From: Actinobacteria bacterium 13_1_20CM_4_69_9
GTDB taxonomy: Bacteria > Actinomycetota > Thermoleophilia > Gaiellales > Gaiellaceae
Assembly: GCA_001920085.1 (NCBI GenBank)
Contig: MNJC01000013.1
Location: 1-9,028, forward strand
DNA: 9,028 bases
Direction of reading: 5' to 3'
Position 1 is the first letter of the stretch, and each line of letters starts with the position of its first letter. The translations under genes and the position numbers were made by a program. The notes beneath the pieces were generated by a model. That model did not search any database, was not told the DNA's origin, and worked only from the letters and a program-made list of their open reading frames with translations. Below are positions 1-7,174 of this stretch, one piece after another.

Positions 1-1079
1 ATGCCGAAGCCGGGCAGCATCATGATGTAGACCGCCGGGTGCGAGTAGAACCAGAAGATGTGCTGGTACCCGAGCGGATAGCCGCCGCCGCCCACGTCGA
101 AGAAGTGCGTGTGCATGATGCGGTCGAACATCACGAAGAACTGTGAGCCGGCGATGAACGGCGTTGCGATCACGACGAGCAGCGACGTGGTGAAGTTCGC
201 CCACACGAGCAGTGGCATGCGCCAGAACGTCATGCCCGGCGCGCGCATCGTGATGATGGTGACCAGGAAGTTGAGCGCGGTCATGATCGAGCTCGCGCCC
301 GCCCACTGGACGCCCATGTTGAAGAAGATGGTTCCCAGGGGCTGGTGCACGGACAGCGGCGCGTAGCCGGTCCAGCCCGAGGCAAACGCTCCGCCCGGGA
401 CGAGGAAGCTCGAGACCATCATGATCCCGGCGATCGGCAGCAGCCAGTACGACAGTGCATTCAGCCGCGGGAACGCCATGTCGGGCGCGCCGAGCATCAG
501 CGGCACGACGAAGTTCGCCAGGCCGGCGAACGCCGGGATGACGAACAGGAAGATCATCAGCGACGCGTGGACCGAGAACAGCCCGTTGTAGGTCTGGTTG
601 TCGAAGAACTGCATCCCGGGCTTGGCCAGCTCCGCGCGCACGAGCATTGCGAGCAGCCCGCCGATCAGGAAGAACACGATCGTGGTGACCAGGTACTGCA
701 TCCCGATCACCTTGTGGTCGGTGTTGACGCGGAAGTAGTCGCGCCAGCTGTAGGCGCCGTGTCCCGAGTGATCCTCGGGCACCGTCGGCTCGCCGATCGA
801 GTAGCGCACCCAGTAGTCGAACGCGCCGATGCCGGCGAGGAAGCCGAGGGGCGCGGCGATGAGAGCAGCGACGAGGACGATGACCGAGCCGAACCAGATC
901 GGATGCCAGCCGCCCCACCAGCGGCAGAGCACGACGATGCCGCAGCCGATCCCGAAGAACAGGGGCGTCATCCACGCCGCGCGCAGGAACCCGGGATAGA
1001 CGAGACGGCGCCAGCCGCCGGGCGGCGGCGGGAGGCCCTCGTGCGCCGGGTGCGCGTGCTCGGCGACGGCGGTTGTCAC
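1..1079 (-). CDS. ctaD: Cytochrome c oxidase subunit I, A2-type haem-copper oxidase (3' end beyond window)
   Basis: Catalytic subunit of the terminal aa3-type oxidase in the plasma membrane, reducing O2 to water and pumping protons. The first 359 codons are visible. His171 (SVHASLMIF) matches the low-spin haem a ligand. GAPDMAFPR matches the D-channel entrance region. H347-P-A-V-Y351 supplies a CuB ligand and the Tyr normally cross-linked to it. The usual Glu of HPEVY is Ala349, and Tyr345-Ser346 precede the His: the YSHPxVY signature known for A2-type oxidases such as those of Thermus and Rhodothermus. The conserved core begins only near Asp121 (TDHK). Before it lie a His/Pro-rich stretch and two likely membrane helices (about 37-52 and 62-86). 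I chose the GTG start at 1079 because it overlaps the TGA of ctaC (GTGA), typical of coupled genes. Identification is firm; only the C-terminal part is unseen. Confidence 0.95.
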   Translation of the reverse strand, partial: MTTAVAEHAHPAHEGLPPPPGGWRRLVYPGFLRAAWMTPLFFGIGCGIVVLCRWWGGWHPIWFGSVIVLVAALIAAPLGFLAGIGAFDYWVRYSIGEPTVPEDHSGHGAYSWRDYFRVNTDHKVIGMQYLVTTIVFFLIGGLLAMLVRAELAKPGMQFFDNQTYNGLFSVHASLMIFLFVIPAFAGLANFVVPLMLGAPDMAFPRLNALSYWLLPIAGIMMVSSFLVPGGAFASGWTGYAPLSVHQPLGTIFFNMGVQWAGASSIMTALNFLVTIITMRAPGMTFWRMPLLVWANFTTSLLVVIATPFIAGSQFFVMFDRIMHTHFFDVGGGGYPLGYQHIFWFYSHPAVYIMMLPGFG

Positions 1080-1786
1080 GCGCCTCCCTTCTGGTTCGCC
1101 CACTTCTGGAATGCCGCCGGCTGCATCACGATCACGCGCGAGCGCATGAGGGCGTGGCCGAGCCCGCAGAGCTCCGTGCAGATGACGGGGTAGGTCCCGA
1201 CCTTGTCCGGGGTGATGTGCAGCGTCGGATGGATGCCCGGCACGACGTCCTGCTTCTGGCTGAACTCAGGGACCCAGAACGAATGGATGACGTCCTTGGA
1301 CGTCATGCGCAGCACGATCGAGCGGTTGACGGGCAGGCGGAGGACGTCGGACTGCTTGTTGCCGAACCCGGGGTAGCTGTAGCTCCAGAAGAACTGCTGC
1401 GCAGTGACCTCTATACGCAAGGGGTTCGCTCCCTGCGCGTCGTCCTTCGCCAGCACGATCGCGCTCACGACGGCGATCGCCGTCACGAGCAGCGTCGGCA
1501 CCGCCGTCCACGCGATCTCGAGGGTCGTGTTCCCGTGGATCGGGGGGCCGTCCGAGTCGTCGTCCGGAGGCGCCCGGAACTTCCAGACGGCGAAGGCGGT
1601 GACGGCGGCCACGATCGAGAAAACGAAGATGCAGATCCCCGTGACGAACCAGAACACGAAGTGGATCCGGCCGGCCTCGCGAGACGCCGGCTCCGGGAGC
1701 CAGCCGGGAATGAGGGCGAACGCGGACGCGATGGCGCCGGCCAAGACGCCGATCACGATCAGCTGGACGATCGAGCCCCTGCGCAC
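1076..1786 (-). CDS. ctaC: Cytochrome c oxidase subunit II (CuA subunit)
   Basis: Accepts electrons from cytochrome c at its extracytoplasmic CuA centre and passes them to subunit I. The 236 residues contain an N-terminal hydrophobic segment (about 7-27), two further membrane helices (about 42-68 and 92-113) and a C-terminal cupredoxin domain. CuA ligands are visible as His168, Cys203, Glu205, Cys207, His211 and Met214 (CTELCGLGHALM). Aromatic residues around Trp134 match the electron entry patch. There is no CxxCH motif, so no fused cytochrome c domain, unlike caa3-type subunits II. There is no lipobox cysteine near the N terminus. The start is GTG; an in-frame TGA lies 21 bases upstream, leaving little choice, and only a weak AGG serves as ribosome site. 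It lies upstream of ctaD in an overlapping operon, so ctaD is probably translationally coupled to it. Confidence 0.95.
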   Translation of the reverse strand: MRRGSIVQLIVIGVLAGAIASAFALIPGWLPEPASREAGRIHFVFWFVTGICIFVFSIVAAVTAFAVWKFRAPPDDDSDGPPIHGNTTLEIAWTAVPTLLVTAIAVVSAIVLAKDDAQGANPLRIEVTAQQFFWSYSYPGFGNKQSDVLRLPVNRSIVLRMTSKDVIHSFWVPEFSQKQDVVPGIHPTLHITPDKVGTYPVICTELCGLGHALMRSRVIVMQPAAFQKWANQKGGA

Positions 1787-1880
1787 GGACGCCGCGAGCC
1801 TACTTCAACGGCATCACCGGGTGCGGCGGTTTTCGACCTGCTCGCTGCGGGAATCGAGGCGGTACATCGAAGGAGGCTGA
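1787..1880. promoter_or_regulatory. Divergent intergenic region between ctaC and the DUF6458 gene
   Basis: These 94 bases separate two genes that start in opposite directions, so they should hold a promoter for each. I could not recognise a convincing -35/-10 pair on either strand. The only clear signal is the strong ribosome-binding site AAGGAGG at 1870-1876, four bases before the plus-strand ATG. The regulatory role is inferred from layout alone. Confidence 0.4.
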
Positions 1881-2111
1881 ATGGGACTTGGAGTTGGCAT
1901 CTTCCTGATCGCGGTTGGCGCAATCCTCACATTCGCCGTCAACGCGTCGTCGAGCTCGGTGAACATCGACGCGGTCGGCTGGATCCTGATGGGTGTCGGG
2001 CTGGTCAGCATCCTGCTCTCGCTGCTCTTCTGGCAGTCGTGGGCCGGCCCCGGCTACTGGAGCCGCCGTCGGACGACGTATGTCGACGACGGCCCGCCGC
2101 CGACGTACTAA
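1881..2111 (+). CDS. DUF6458-like small membrane protein
   Basis: A 76-residue protein of unknown function. The N terminus (MGLGVGIFLIAVGAILTFAV) resembles the DUF6458 family, which I recall as small two-helix membrane proteins common in Actinobacteria. Two hydrophobic segments are visible at about 3-20 and 30-50, separated by a short Ser-rich loop with VNIDAVG. The tail after residue 55 is polar, Arg-rich and then Pro-rich (DDGPPPTY), probably cytoplasmic. The ATG follows a strong AAGGAGG site with four bases of spacing. It is the only confident plus-strand gene, divergent from ctaC and convergent with the next small gene, with which its stop overlaps. No function can be inferred from position. 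Family assignment is from memory of the sequence pattern. Confidence 0.8.
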   Translation: MGLGVGIFLIAVGAILTFAVNASSSSVNIDAVGWILMGVGLVSILLSLLFWQSWAGPGYWSRRRTTYVDDGPPPTY

Positions 2112-2302
2112 GCGTCAGGCTCGCGGCCGGGCTCTTCGGGCTCGGCCGCGGGCTTTGGCTCCCCGCCGAACATCCCCTTGATCCAGCGCCGCAGGCGCCG
2201 CGCCGCGAAGGTCTCGTCGACGTCTCCGTGGGCTTCGGCGTCGGGCGCGTCCTCGCCGCCGTCGTCGTCGGGCGCCTCAGCCCACAGGAGAGAGCCGCTC
2301 AT
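2108..2302 (-). CDS. Small acidic hypothetical protein downstream of the sensor kinase
   Basis: A 64-codon ORF that I do not recognise. The first half is very acidic (residues 9-31 rich in Asp and Glu). A basic amphipathic patch follows at about 34-46 (AARRLRRWIKGMF), and the tail is Pro/Glu-rich. Evidence that it is a real gene: the third codon position is almost always G or C, and an AAGAGGTGAG ribosome-site-like sequence lies at 2313-2322, about ten bases before the ATG. It also sits 32 bases after the kinase stop on the same strand, suggesting co-transcription. Its stop overlaps the convergent DUF6458 stop region by four bases. Without homologues it could still be a chance ORF in GC-rich DNA. 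Confidence 0.5.
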   Translation of the reverse strand: MSGSLLWAEAPDDDGGEDAPDAEAHGDVDETFAARRLRRWIKGMFGGEPKPAAEPEEPGREPDA

Positions 2303-2334
2303 GCAACAACACTCTCACCTCTTGCCGGCGTTTT

Positions 2335-5300
2335 CTAGTGAGCGAGTGGAAGTTCCGCCACGAATGTGGAACCGTCCGCGCCGCTCGACTCGACCCAGAT
2401 CCGGCCACCCATTCGCTCGAGCAGCTCTCGGCTGATGTAGAGGCCGAGCCCGGTGCCGCCGACGCCGCGGGTCAGGTCGGGGTCGAGCCGGTAGAACTTC
2501 TCGAAGATCCGCCGGTGCTCGGCCGGCGGGACGCCGAGCCCCTCGTCGCTCACCGAGAACCGCACGCGCGGACCGGCGACGGCGATGTCGACCCCCACGC
2601 GGCCGCCGTCGGGCGAGTACTTGACGGCGTTCTCGACGAGGTTCGTGAGGACCTGCCGGATCTTGTCGGCGTCGGCCGCGACCGGCGGGACGTGCGCCCC
2701 GGGAGTCGTCAGCTCGAGCCTGATGGTGGGCGGGATGTACTGCCGAGCCGCGTCGACGACGCCGCGCGCGAGCTCGACGGCGTCGCACGGCTCGATCGTC
2801 GTGCGCAGCCCGTTCGACTCGAGCCGGCTGACCCACAGGACGTCGTTGACGATGCGCGCGAGCCGGTCGGACTCGCTCGCGATCACCTCGAGCAGGCCGG
2901 TGCGCTGAGGCTCTCCGATGATCACGTCTTCACGCTGCAGCGTGAGCGCCGCACCGTAGATCGCGGCGAGCGGCGTGCGCAGCTCGTGCGAGATCGTGGA
3001 CACGAAGTCGGACTTGAGCGTCTCGACCGCGCGCTCCTCGGTGAGATCGCGGAACGCGTAGACGCTCCCGTCGTCGAACCCCACTGCCGTGATCGAGAGC
3101 CACAGCTCTCGGCCGTTCACGTTCACGCGCTGCGTCAGGGGGCGGTGCTCGTCGCCCTCGGCCAGGCTCGCGATCGACTCCCAGTCGACGAAGAGCTCGG
3201 CGGCGGGCCTGCCGAGCGCCTCCGACGCCGCCACGCCGGTGATCTGCTCGGCGGCGGGGTTCCACAGACGAATCACGCCCTCGGTGTTCACCAGCAGCAC
3301 GCCGTCGGCGACGTGTCGAACGACGAGAGCCGCGCGGGCGCGCCGCTCCGACTCGCGATACAGGCGCGCGTTGTCGACGGCGACGGCCGCCCGCCGGCCG
3401 AGGTGCTTCGCGAAGTCGAGGTCCTCCTCGTCGAACAGCCGCGTCGGATCGGCCGAGACGAGCATCAGTGCGCCGAACGTGCGGCCGCCCGCGGTCAGTG
3501 GCACGCACATCGCCGATTCCATTCCGAGCTGCCTCAGCACCTCGTGGTGTTCCTCGTTGAGCGTCGACGCCGAGAGCAGCTCGTCGCTGATCGTCCGGTA
3601 GAGGACGGCCTCGCCGGTGCGCGCGACCCGCGCCGTTCCCTCGAGCTCGTGCGGCTCGGGTGCGAAGAGCTCCATCGACTTCTGCGCCCACTCCTCCTTG
3701 GACGGGTCCTTGTGCACGACCGCGATGCGCCGGAAGCGGCCGCGGTCGGCGACGTCGACCGCGTACCAGTCTGCGAACCGCGGCACGAGCAGCTTCGACA
3801 GGCTCGTGAGCGTCGACTCGTAGTCCAGGCTGCCGGCGAGCTGCTGGCTGGCCTCGGCGAGGACGCTCAACCGGGCGCCCGCGGCCTCGGCGGCGGCGCG
3901 CGCGCGTTCGCGCTCGGTCACGTCGGTGATCACCACGCCGACGCCGATCACCTGGTCGGACGCTTCGCGAACCGGGTAGTAGCTGACGAGCCAGTCCCGC
4001 CTGTCGTCCGGTGCGGCCGCAGTGCGGCCCTCGACGGCGAGATCGAGGATCGCCTCACCCGTCTCGAGCACGTGGCGGTGGTACGGCTCGATCGTGCGCG
4101 CGAGCTCCTCGCCCAGAACGTCGCGCAGCGAGCGTCCGGCGTGCTGCTCGGCAGGAAGGCCGTTGATCCGGGCCAGTGCGGCGTTGACCCGGACGTAGCG
4201 GAAGTTGGTGTCCATGAAGGCGAGGCCGACCGGCGCGGCGGCGAAGACCGCATCGACGACGGCGAGCGAGTCGAGCGCCTCGCGGCGTGCGGTCTGGGTC
4301 TCGCGGAAGAGCAGCGCGTTGTCGACGGCCGTTGCTGCGCGACGAGCGAGATCTTCCGCCGTGACGAGGTCTCGCTCGTCGTAGCGGCGCCCGCTCTCGG
4401 CGGCGATGAAGGTGATCGCGCCGAGCACGCGCCCGCGCGCCACGAGCGGGACGCACATCGACGAGCGCAGGCCGAGCTGCCGGAGCAGATCGAGCAGCTC
4501 CGGGGTCTCGGCGGTCGCCTCGACGAGCAGCTCTTCGCTGATCTCGGAGAAGAGCTCCGCCTGTCGCGTTCGGATGACGTTCGGGACGCCGTACGGTGCC
4601 TCCGGATCCGGTGGGTACTTCTCCGCGAGCTCGTGGGCGAGCTGGACTTTCCCCGGATCGACGTGCGCGATCGCCAGCCGGCTCAGCGAGCCGTCGGGCT
4701 CGACCATGTCGATCGCGCACCAGTCGGCGAAGTGGGACACGGCGAGCGCCGCCACGTTCGACAGGGTGCGCTCGTACTCGAGCGACGACGCCAGGAGGTC
4801 GCTCGCCTCCGCGACAAAAGCATGGTCCTCTGCCGACCGGCGCTGCGCCTCGTAGAGCTCGGCGGTGCCGATCGCCGCGGCTGCGATGTTCGCGAGGAGC
4901 GAGGCGGCATTCTTCTCCGACTCGGAGAAGGTTCGCGTACGCCGGTAGTAGAAGACGAGCGTGCCCACGACGCGGTCGGCGTAGCGCAGGCCCGAGACGA
5001 GCATCGCGCGTGTCCCGGCCTCCTCGTGGGCACGCCGGTGCGCGGGGCCGATCCAGTCGGCGTTCGCGATGTCCTCTGCCACCAGGGGCTCTTCGAGCAA
5101 GACGGCGTCGCCTTGCCCCCGGATCGCCGCGGTTGCGCTCTCCACGTACGACTCGGCGAGGCCCGAATAGGCCGCGACTCTCCAGGACCCGTCCGTCGCG
5201 TCCTTGCGCCAGAGCGCGTACGCGTCGGCCGCCAGCGTGCGGCTCGCAAGCTCGAGGATCTCCGGGAGCATCGCCTCGACATCGAGCGAGCCGAGCAGCG

Positions 5301-5379
5301 TGGACGACGCTTCGACGATCTCGTCGCTGAAGAAACGGTCGTCCTCTAGAGCTCGGCGTTCGACATCTCGAGTCGCCAA
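2335..5379 (-). CDS. Multi-sensor histidine kinase (GAF-GAF-PAS-GAF-PAS-HisKA-HATPase)
   Basis: A 1014-residue sensor kinase that would autophosphorylate on a histidine and pass the phosphate to a response regulator; no regulator gene is visible here. No membrane helix is evident, so it is probably cytoplasmic. Approximate layout: GAF 25-175, GAF 195-360, PAS 375-490, GAF 505-675, PAS 685-780, HisKA 788-855, HATPase 898-1012. The kinase core is complete: phospho-acceptor His798 (SHELRTP), N-box Asn917 (ENAVKY), G1 Asp945 (DEGLG), F-box (IFEKFYR) and G2 972-981 (GVGGTGLGLY). GAF domains 2 and 3 resemble each other closely, pointing to internal duplication. There is no receiver domain. The start is TTG at 5379 after a G-run (GGGGGG) five bases upstream; a later start would not remove a domain. 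The ligand is unknown. Confidence 0.92.
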   Translation of the reverse strand: MATRDVERRALEDDRFFSDEIVEASSTLLGSLDVEAMLPEILELASRTLAADAYALWRKDATDGSWRVAAYSGLAESYVESATAAIRGQGDAVLLEEPLVAEDIANADWIGPAHRRAHEEAGTRAMLVSGLRYADRVVGTLVFYYRRTRTFSESEKNAASLLANIAAAAIGTAELYEAQRRSAEDHAFVAEASDLLASSLEYERTLSNVAALAVSHFADWCAIDMVEPDGSLSRLAIAHVDPGKVQLAHELAEKYPPDPEAPYGVPNVIRTRQAELFSEISEELLVEATAETPELLDLLRQLGLRSSMCVPLVARGRVLGAITFIAAESGRRYDERDLVTAEDLARRAATAVDNALLFRETQTARREALDSLAVVDAVFAAAPVGLAFMDTNFRYVRVNAALARINGLPAEQHAGRSLRDVLGEELARTIEPYHRHVLETGEAILDLAVEGRTAAAPDDRRDWLVSYYPVREASDQVIGVGVVITDVTERERARAAAEAAGARLSVLAEASQQLAGSLDYESTLTSLSKLLVPRFADWYAVDVADRGRFRRIAVVHKDPSKEEWAQKSMELFAPEPHELEGTARVARTGEAVLYRTISDELLSASTLNEEHHEVLRQLGMESAMCVPLTAGGRTFGALMLVSADPTRLFDEEDLDFAKHLGRRAAVAVDNARLYRESERRARAALVVRHVADGVLLVNTEGVIRLWNPAAEQITGVAASEALGRPAAELFVDWESIASLAEGDEHRPLTQRVNVNGRELWLSITAVGFDDGSVYAFRDLTEERAVETLKSDFVSTISHELRTPLAAIYGAALTLQREDVIIGEPQRTGLLEVIASESDRLARIVNDVLWVSRLESNGLRTTIEPCDAVELARGVVDAARQYIPPTIRLELTTPGAHVPPVAADADKIRQVLTNLVENAVKYSPDGGRVGVDIAVAGPRVRFSVSDEGLGVPPAEHRRIFEKFYRLDPDLTRGVGGTGLGLYISRELLERMGGRIWVESSGADGSTFVAELPLAH

Positions 5380-5499
5380 TGGAACCCCCCGGGTTGGGCG
5401 AACTGTCTGACTTTACTCGGCCCACGCCAAATTTCCTTACCTGGCGGTAGGTTTGCGGGCCGTGCGGCGCTGGTCTTTGCTGGGTCGGTGCTGCTCGCG
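5380..5499 (-). promoter_or_regulatory. Intergenic region upstream of the sensor kinase, possible promoter
   Basis: The 120 bases between the MFS stop and the kinase start contain a locally AT-richer patch at about 5410-5438 within very GC-rich DNA. On the minus strand it reads GGAAATTT, then TAAAGT, about 31 bases before the TTG start. The hexamers match no standard promoter well, so this is only a candidate. The gap itself suggests that the kinase can be transcribed separately from the MFS gene. Confidence 0.25.
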
Positions 5500-6807
5500 C
5501 TACTCGGTTGGCTCGAGCGCCGCGGCGGCCTCGAGCGCTTCCGCGTCCCGGAGCTCCTCCGCGTCGACCGCCTGTAGCTCGCGGAGGCTCGGCGCGTCGC
5601 GGATCGAGCGGCTGAGCGTTCCCCAGAGCGCGAGGGCTAGACCTCCCGCAGCGAAGACGGCGACCGTGGGGCGGGGGCTCGTCGCCTGGAGGAGCCAGCC
5701 GGCGACGAGCGGCCCGAGCGGGCTGGCGACGAGCGAGATCGTCGTCCTGACGCTCTCGACGCGGCCGACCAGCCGGCCCGGCGTCATCGCGAGGCGGTAG
5801 CCGACGACGACCGAGTCGGTGACGGGCGCCGCAACGCCGAAGAGCAGCGCCCACGCGGCGAGCACGTACGCGTGCGGCCAGACGACGAACGCCCAGACGG
5901 CGAGCCATGTCCAGAGCTCCAGCAGCAGGATCGTGCGGACGGCGAGCAGCTTGCGAAACAGCGGTGAGGCGAGCGAGCCGACGAGCGTCCCGACGCCGAC
6001 CGCGGCGCTCAGCAGGCCGATCTCTCCCGGCGTGAGCCCCTCGTCCTCGCCGATCAGGACGATCAGCAGGAACAGCGCGGTCGTCAGCAGGTTCCCGGCG
6101 CCGTAGACGAACGCGGTCGTCCGCAGGAAGGCGTGATCCCACATGTAGCGGAACCCCTCGGCGAATTGCGCGCGCAGAGGCGCGCGGTCGCGAACGCGGG
6201 CCTCCTCGAACGGCGTGCGCATGAGCAGCAGGGACAGCGTCGAGAAGAGATACGAGACGGCGTTGACCGCGAACGGGATCGCGCGGCTCAGCCCGTAGAG
6301 CGCGCCCCCGAGCGGCGCGCCGCTGAGGCGGACGATCGAGCGCCGCGCCTCCCGCGCTCCGGCGGCGGCTGGGAGCTGCGGCGCCGGCACCACCGCGCGT
6401 AGCGCCCCTGCGTCTGCGGCGATGAAGAACGTCGAGGCCGTGCCCTCCACGGCGGCGACGACGAGGATCGCCCAGAACGTCACGTCGCCGGCGACGAGCG
6501 CAAGCGCGAATGCGCCCATCGCGACGACGCGCACCGCGTCGGCGGCCATCATGAGTCGTTTCCGGCTCCAGCGGTCGGCCGCGAGCCCCGCGATCAGCGA
6601 GAGTCCGCCGAACGGCAGCAGGCGCGCGAACGTGACGAAGCCTGCCTTCGCGGGCGAGTGCGTGACGGCGAGCGTCAGGAGCGGATACGCGATCGTCGTG
6701 AGCGAGGTGCCGAACGACGACAGCAGCAGCCCGGACTCGAGCAGGACGAAATCGCGGTTACGCCACAGTGGCGCGGGGGTTCCAGATGACCTCCCAGAGG
6801 TGTCCAT
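5500..6807 (-). CDS. MFS transporter, EntS/MFS_3-like exporter
   Basis: A 435-residue major facilitator superfamily protein, probably a drug or metabolite/proton antiporter in the plasma membrane; the substrate is unknown. The N-terminal pattern LWRNRDFVLLESG is common in the EntS-like MFS_3 group. The loop between helices 2 and 3 carries MFS motif A (about 74-84, GLAADRWSRKR). Many hydrophobic segments run through the protein and fit about twelve helices. After about residue 400 comes an acidic, Ala/Glu-rich cytoplasmic tail. The ATG at 6807 is the only usual start before the conserved N terminus. It puts the first 50 bases inside the end of the VOC gene, so the two are probably translated from one message and coupled. 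I see no good ribosome site. Confidence 0.88.
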   Translation of the reverse strand: MDTSGRSSGTPAPLWRNRDFVLLESGLLLSSFGTSLTTIAYPLLTLAVTHSPAKAGFVTFARLLPFGGLSLIAGLAADRWSRKRLMMAADAVRVVAMGAFALALVAGDVTFWAILVVAAVEGTASTFFIAADAGALRAVVPAPQLPAAAGAREARRSIVRLSGAPLGGALYGLSRAIPFAVNAVSYLFSTLSLLLMRTPFEEARVRDRAPLRAQFAEGFRYMWDHAFLRTTAFVYGAGNLLTTALFLLIVLIGEDEGLTPGEIGLLSAAVGVGTLVGSLASPLFRKLLAVRTILLLELWTWLAVWAFVVWPHAYVLAAWALLFGVAAPVTDSVVVGYRLAMTPGRLVGRVESVRTTISLVASPLGPLVAGWLLQATSPRPTVAVFAAGGLALALWGTLSRSIRDAPSLRELQAVDAEELRDAEALEAAAALEPTE

Positions 6808-7174
6808 CGGGATCGCGGAAGTATCCCGAGTAGATCCCCCAGGGCCGGTCGTACGGCTCCTCCGTGAGCGTCGCGCCGGCTGCCTGTGCGAGGGCGAGGA
6901 CGGCGTCGACCTCCTCGCGGCTGCGGACGAGGTGGCCGATGCTGAGCTCGCCCCGTCCCGGCGCGTCGAACGTCGCGTTCGCGTCGCGTTCGAGATCCTT
7001 CCGGCCGTACAGCGCGAGGATGAGGCCGCCCTCGAGCTCGAACATCGCCGCCGTGCCGCCCGGGAACTCGGTTCCGATGATCCCCTCGGACCGGAAGCCG
7101 AGCTCGCGGTAGAACGCGAGCGAGCGCTCGAGGTCGGCGACGCCGAGCGTGAGTACGTGGACGAGCGGGCGCAT
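6758..7174 (-). CDS. VOC-superfamily (glyoxalase/bleomycin-resistance fold) protein
   Basis: A 138-residue protein of the vicinal oxygen chelate fold, two beta-alpha-beta-beta-beta modules. Module 1 begins with VHVLTLGVADLERSLAFYRE (5-24). Module 2 begins near GELSIGHLVRSREEV (75-89) and ends with the family signature YFRDPDGHLWEVIWNP (118-133). Possible metal ligands are His6, His81 and Glu128, but residue assignment is uncertain. Members include glyoxalases, dioxygenases and antibiotic-binding proteins, so the reaction cannot be named. The ATG overlaps the TGA of the upstream nuclease-like gene (ATGA), and the gene end overlaps the MFS start by 50 bases. That tight packing with an exporter would fit detoxification or resistance, which is inference only. 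The ORF stays open further upstream to 7411, but that extension is a shadow of the neighbouring gene. Confidence 0.9.
   Translation of the reverse strand: MRPLVHVLTLGVADLERSLAFYRELGFRSEGIIGTEFPGGTAAMFELEGGLILALYGRKDLERDANATFDAPGRGELSIGHLVRSREEVDAVLALAQAAGATLTEEPYDRPWGIYSGYFRDPDGHLWEVIWNPRATVA

Noticed and set aside
2338..5349. Open frame of 1003 codons on the plus strand opposite the kinase
   Set aside because: It mirrors the codon phase of the real kinase gene in GC-rich DNA. Its product is low-complexity, rich in Arg/Asp/Val, without domains, whereas the minus strand encodes a complete multi-domain kinase.
4055..6142. Minus-strand open frame of 695 codons across the kinase/MFS boundary
   Set aside because: Arg/Ala-rich shadow frame overlapping both the kinase and MFS genes, which have recognisable domains in other frames.
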